NCBI GenBank assembly: GCA_003554005.1
Contig: PWEU01000039.1
Span: forward strand, 1-14,768
Source: Nitriliruptoraceae bacterium
GTDB lineage: Bacteria; Actinomycetota; Nitriliruptoria; Nitriliruptorales; Nitriliruptoraceae
DNA length: 14,768 nt
Direction: 5' to 3'
Shown one piece after another: positions 12,193-14,768 of the stretch. A model generated the notes under the pieces. That model saw only the letters and a program-made list of their open reading frames with translations, did not search any database and had not been told where the DNA came from. The position numbers and the translations under genes were made by a program. Positions within the stretch are counted from its first letter, which is position 1; every line of letters starts with the position of its first letter.

Positions 12193-13632
12193 TCACCAGC
12201 CGCGCAGGATCGGCATCCCCTCGGCGTAGCCGGCCCGGGTCTGGACCCCGACCCGGGCCCGCTCGGTGAAGGTCGCGAGGTCCAGCGCGCCGGCGTAGGT
12301 GAAGGCGCTGCGCACGCCGGCGACGATCACGTCCACCAGGTCCTCCACCCCCGGACGAGACGGGTCCAGGTACTGCCGGCCCGAGGAGATGCCCTCCTCG
12401 AACATCGCCTTGCGCGCCCGCTCGAAGGCGTCCTCCCCGGCGGTGCGGACCTGGACGGCACGGGCCGAGGCCATCCCGAAGGAGACCTTGTAGGCGCGCC
12501 CGTCGGCGTCGCGTTCCAGGTCGCCCGGCGACTCGTAGGTCCCGGCGAACCAGGAGCCGACCATGACGTTGCTGGCCCCGGCGGCCAGGGCCAGCGCGAC
12601 GTCGCGGGGGTGGCGGATCCCACCGTCGGCCCACACGTGGGCGCCGAGCTCCCGGGCCGTCCGGGCGCACTCGAGCACCGCGGAGAACTGCGGGCGACCG
12701 ACACCGGTGGCCATCCGGGTGGTGCACATCGCGCCGGGGCCGACCCCGACCTTGACGATGTCGGCGCCGGCGGCCACCAGGTCCTCCACCCCGTCGCGGG
12801 TCACCACGTTGCCGGCGACCACCGGCACCGAGGGTTCGAGCCCGCGCACCGCCTCCAGCGCCTCCAGCATGCGGTCCTGGTGGCCGGGGGCGGTGTCGAG
12901 GACGAGCACGTCGGCGCCGGCCTCCAGCAGCGCCGCCGCCCGGGCGGCGCTGTCGCCCCGGACCCCGATCGCCGCCGCGATCCGCAGCCGCCCGGAGGCA
13001 TCGAGGGCCGGGTTGTACAGGGTGGACCGCAGCGCGCCGGGTCGGGTGAGCAGCCCGCGCAGCCGACCCTCGTCGTCCACCACGGGGGCGAGCCGATGGC
13101 GGACCTCGGCGAGTTCGTCGAAGGCGGCCCGGGGGTCGACCCGGTCGCTGATCACCGCCGGGTCGGTGGACATCACCTGCCCCCCCTGGGTGAAGCGGTC
13201 CTGGCGTTCGAGGTCCACCAGGGTCACCACACCGATCGGATGCCGGTCGGCGTCGAGCACCACCGCGGCACCGTGAGCGCGCTTGGGGATCAGGTTCAGC
13301 GCCTCCCCGACGGTGTCGTCGGGTGCGAGGGTGATGGGAGTCTCGAACACCGGGTGGCAGGCCTTCACCCCGGCGATCACCGGCGCCACGATCTCCAGCG
13401 GGATGTCCTGGGGGATCACCGCCAGGCCTCCGCGCCGCGCCAGCGTCTCGGCCATCCGCCGCCCCGAGACCGCGGTCATGTTGGCGGCGACCAACGGCAC
13501 CGTCGTCCCGCTGCCGTCGGAGGTGGTCAGGTCGGCGTCCAGGCGGGAGGTCGAACCCGCCCGTGCGGGCACGAGGAACACGTCCTCGTAGGTCAGGTCG
13601 TGGCTCGGCGGCTGCCCGTCCAGGAACTCCAT
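12193..13632 (-). CDS. guaB1: GuaB1-family IMP dehydrogenase-related protein (probable GMP reductase with CBS domains)
   Basis: 479-residue purine enzyme matching mycobacterial GuaB1 along its whole length. The N-terminus FLDGQPPSHDLTYEDVFLVP and the block ANMTAVSGRRMAETLARRGG open the barrel. Two CBS domains are inserted at about 95-205. The catalytic loop is GPGAMCTTRMATGVGRPQF (C303 attacks the base), followed by WADGGIRHPRDVALALAAGASNVM and the flap block MFEEGIS. Mycobacterial GuaB1 has been reported to act as a GMP reductase (GMP to IMP, with NADPH) rather than as the essential IMP dehydrogenase GuaB2, so purine salvage is the likelier role; IMP dehydrogenase activity is the alternative. 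GAGGGA lies 5 bases before the ATG. The gene is transcribed away from the arsenic operon. Confidence 0.9.
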   Translation of the reverse strand: MEFLDGQPPSHDLTYEDVFLVPARAGSTSRLDADLTTSDGSGTTVPLVAANMTAVSGRRMAETLARRGGLAVIPQDIPLEIVAPVIAGVKACHPVFETPITLAPDDTVGEALNLIPKRAHGAAVVLDADRHPIGVVTLVDLERQDRFTQGGQVMSTDPAVISDRVDPRAAFDELAEVRHRLAPVVDDEGRLRGLLTRPGALRSTLYNPALDASGRLRIAAAIGVRGDSAARAAALLEAGADVLVLDTAPGHQDRMLEALEAVRGLEPSVPVVAGNVVTRDGVEDLVAAGADIVKVGVGPGAMCTTRMATGVGRPQFSAVLECARTARELGAHVWADGGIRHPRDVALALAAGASNVMVGSWFAGTYESPGDLERDADGRAYKVSFGMASARAVQVRTAGEDAFERARKAMFEEGISSGRQYLDPSRPGVEDLVDVIVAGVRSAFTYAGALDLATFTERARVGVQTRAGYAEGMPILRGW

Positions 13633-13663
13633 GGCGATCCCTCGCGCGACGATGGACCCCCCG

Positions 13664-13669
13664 ACGCTA
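13664..13669 (-). promoter_or_regulatory. Putative -10 element (TAGCGT) for guaB1
   Basis: The minus strand reads CTAGCGTCG 31 bases before the ATG. The hexamer is identical to those of the SDR-deaminase, epimerase and arsenic units. No -35 is visible. Confidence 0.35.
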
Positions 13670-13700
13670 GCGGGCGACGCCTCCTCGAGGCGGGGGCGCG

Positions 13701-13729
13701 TTGACGTCGGCTATCTTCTCGATTAGCGT
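13701..13729 (+). promoter_or_regulatory. Sigma70-type promoter of the arsenic operon
   Basis: TTGACG (13701-13706) and TAGCGT (13724-13729) are separated by exactly 17 bases. The -35 differs from TTGACA at one base. Transcription would start 6-8 bases after the -10, at about 13736-13737, which is the ATG of the ArsR-ArsC gene, so the transcript would be leaderless or nearly so. Confidence 0.65.
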
Positions 13730-13754
13730 TGAGGCAATGAACGTCGATATATCG
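13704..13754 (+). promoter_or_regulatory. Candidate operator: two similar sites around the arsenic promoter
   Basis: ACGTCGGCTATC (13704-13715) overlaps the -35, and ACGTCGATATATC (13741-13753) lies just after the transcription start. They share ACGTCG and TATC with 2 or 3 bases between. The second contains a perfect palindrome CGATATATCG (13745-13754), an AT-rich spot in a very GC-rich context. The encoded ArsR-type domain is the obvious candidate binder, which is inference. Confidence 0.4.
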
Positions 13755-14459
13755 GGAGGCGACGTGGGCTGTGAGGGACCGGGCGATGCTGGGGCGTCGA
13801 GCCGGGCGCGCCGTGCGGCCCTCTACCGAGCCCTGGGCGACGAGCGGCGGCTGGCGGTGGTGGATGCACTACGCCTGTCGGACCGGACCCCGGGTGAGCT
13901 CGCCGAGCTGACCGGGCTCGGGTCCAACCTGGTGGCGTTCCACCTCGGTGTCCTCGAGCAGGTGGGGCTGATCGAGCGCACCGCCTCCGAAGGGGACGCG
14001 CGGCGGCGCTACGTCCGCCTCCGGCTGTCGGCGGTGACCGAGCTCGGGCCCGCACCGGGGCTCGTGGCCGACGACGTGCTGTTCGTCTGTACCCACAACG
14101 CGGCGCGGTCCCAGCTCGCGGCGGCGTTGTGGGAGCGGGCCACCGGACGACGGGCCGGCTCGGCGGGCCAGCAGCCGGCCCCCGCCGTCCACCCCCTGGC
14201 GGTGGCCACGGCCGAGCGCCATGGGATCGATCTCTCGGCTGCGCGCCCCCAGGGCTACGAGGCGGTCGTGCCCGCACCCGACCTGGTGGTGTCGGTGTGC
14301 GATCGGGCCCGGGAGGCCGGGCCGCCCTTCGCCGTCCCGACGCTGCACTGGAGCGTGCCGGACCCGATCGAGGGTGGGCCGGAGGAGTTCGAGGCCGCCT
14401 ACCTGCAACTCGCCGCCCGGATCGACCTGCTGGCGGGCAGCGTCACCACGGCCGCGTGA
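13737..14459 (+). CDS. ArsR-ArsC fusion: winged-helix regulator joined to LMW-phosphatase-type arsenate reductase
   Basis: 240-residue two-domain protein. Residues about 24-100 form an ArsR-type winged helix-turn-helix (RRAALYRALGDERRLAVVDALR, then helix-turn-helix TPGELAELTGLGSNLVAFHLGVLEQVGLI and wing RRRYVRLRL). Residues about 112-235 form a low-molecular-weight phosphatase/arsenate reductase domain with the P-loop CTHNAARS (nucleophile C118, R124), a second cysteine C188 in VVSVCDRA, and general acid D209 in HWSVPDP. A third cysteine like that of thioredoxin-linked ArsC is absent near 195, suggesting mycothiol- or glutaredoxin-like recycling. The classical metal-site motif CVC of ArsR helix 3 is missing; the only N-terminal Cys is C12. 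ATG 13737 is chosen because the upstream TTG at 13701 is itself the -35. A second arsC follows after 44 bases. Confidence 0.85.
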   Translation: MNVDISGGDVGCEGPGDAGASSRARRAALYRALGDERRLAVVDALRLSDRTPGELAELTGLGSNLVAFHLGVLEQVGLIERTASEGDARRRYVRLRLSAVTELGPAPGLVADDVLFVCTHNAARSQLAAALWERATGRRAGSAGQQPAPAVHPLAVATAERHGIDLSAARPQGYEAVVPAPDLVVSVCDRAREAGPPFAVPTLHWSVPDPIEGGPEEFEAAYLQLAARIDLLAGSVTTAA

Positions 14460-14463
14460 ACCT

Positions 14464-14484
14464 CCGCCGGGACCTGCCCGGCGG
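14464..14484 (+). other. Strong intergenic hairpin between the two arsenic genes
   Basis: CCGCCGGG (14464-14471) and CCCGGCGG (14477-14484) form a perfect 8-bp stem around a 5-base loop, 4 bases after the fusion gene stop and 7 bases before the AGGAG of the next gene. It could lower or terminate read-through, or protect the upstream message. No T-run follows. Confidence 0.55.
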
Positions 14485-14503
14485 CAGCCACAGGAGCCCC
14501 ACC

Positions 14504-14768
14504 ATGGCCACCCTGCAACTGCCACTCGCCCAGCGTCACGCGCTGAAGGAAGCCGCGACCCGCCTCCAACGCGAGTTCGACGGCACCTTCAACCTCGAGA
14601 CCGTCCAGCGCTGCCTCGACGACTCCCTCGACCGGCTCTCCGGGGCCTCCTACGTCGACTTCGTGTCCCTGCTCGCCGAGCGGTTCGCTCGGGAGCGCCT
14701 CACCGCGATCGCCCAGATGGAAGGACTGCTCGTGTCCGACACCCCCACCGTGCTCTTCCTGTGCGTCC
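14504..14768 (+). CDS. arsC: Arsenate reductase with N-terminal helical domain, 3' end outside window
   Basis: 88 residues are visible. Residues 1-75 (LQREFDGTFNLETVQRCLDD, then SLDRLSGASYVDFVSLLAER, then FARERLTAIA) match the three-helix N-terminal domain found before actinobacterial mycothiol-linked arsenate reductases. Residues 82-88, TVLFLCV, begin the LMW-phosphatase strand and P-loop; C87 would be the nucleophile, and the window ends one base into the next codon. The enzyme would reduce arsenate to arsenite. AGGAG lies 7 bases before the ATG. It is the second gene of the arsenic operon, and an arsenite exporter would be expected further downstream. The exact reductant is inference. Confidence 0.82.
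   Translation, partial: MATLQLPLAQRHALKEAATRLQREFDGTFNLETVQRCLDDSLDRLSGASYVDFVSLLAERFARERLTAIAQMEGLLVSDTPTVLFLCV

Noticed and set aside
13701..13736. Upstream TTG start adding 12 residues to the ArsR-ArsC protein
   Set aside because: The TTG is part of the -35 hexamer, so it would not be in the transcript; the ATG at 13737 fits the predicted transcription start.

Overview
The window is very GC-rich DNA with densely packed genes, frequent GTG starts and 4-base ATGA overlaps. It looks like chromosome of a high-GC actinobacterium (Actinomycetota). Support comes from an actinobacterial-type branched-chain aminotransferase, a GuaB1-type CBS-containing IMPDH/GMP-reductase homologue, and an ArsR-ArsC fusion followed by an ArsC with an N-terminal helical domain. 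A deep-branching lineage is possible, but I cannot assign one from the sequence.

Layout, left to right. (1) Bases 1-1143, plus strand: 3' end of ilvE and a small flavodoxin-fold gene. (2) Bases 1196-2601, minus strand: a two-gene operon of a short-chain dehydrogenase (SDR) and a nucleoside deaminase, overlapping by ATGA. (3) Bases 2726-4347, plus strand: a PlsC-type acyltransferase and a SpoU-family RNA 2'-O-methyltransferase, 2 bases apart. (4) Bases 4398-5903, minus strand: a sucrose phosphorylase with all catalytic residues. (5) Bases 6019-8746, plus strand: a hot-dog thioesterase overlapping an alpha/beta hydrolase that carries a large C-terminal membrane domain, then a second SDR. (6) Bases 8747-9758: the unusual part, with a stand-alone Rieske ferredoxin gene flanked by copies of a 36-bp palindromic element and preceded by a 27-bp tandem repeat. 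(7) Bases 9759-11026, minus strand: an extended-SDR epimerase and an unrecognised 110-aa protein, again ATGA-coupled. (8) Bases 11203-12171, plus strand: an aldo/keto reductase of the Kv-beta/YghZ type. (9) Bases 12193-13632, minus strand: guaB1. (10) From 13737 to the right edge, plus strand: an arsenic operon beginning with the ArsR-ArsC fusion and continuing into a second arsC cut by the window edge inside its catalytic loop.

Most genes are conserved metabolic or housekeeping families. The genes in pairs are probably co-transcribed, but the window as a whole is not one pathway. The main non-coding signals are the palindromic repeat family (8804-8839, 9714-9749, partial 9654-9678), the tandem repeat at 9282-9437, and a recurring TA(G/C)(C/G)(C/G)T hexamer 27-56 bases upstream of most transcription-unit starts, which I read as the -10 element. 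The best promoter, TTGACG-N17-TAGCGT before the arsenic operon, would give a nearly leaderless mRNA and is bracketed by two similar operator-like sequences. No rRNA, tRNA, CRISPR array, transposase or phage gene was seen.
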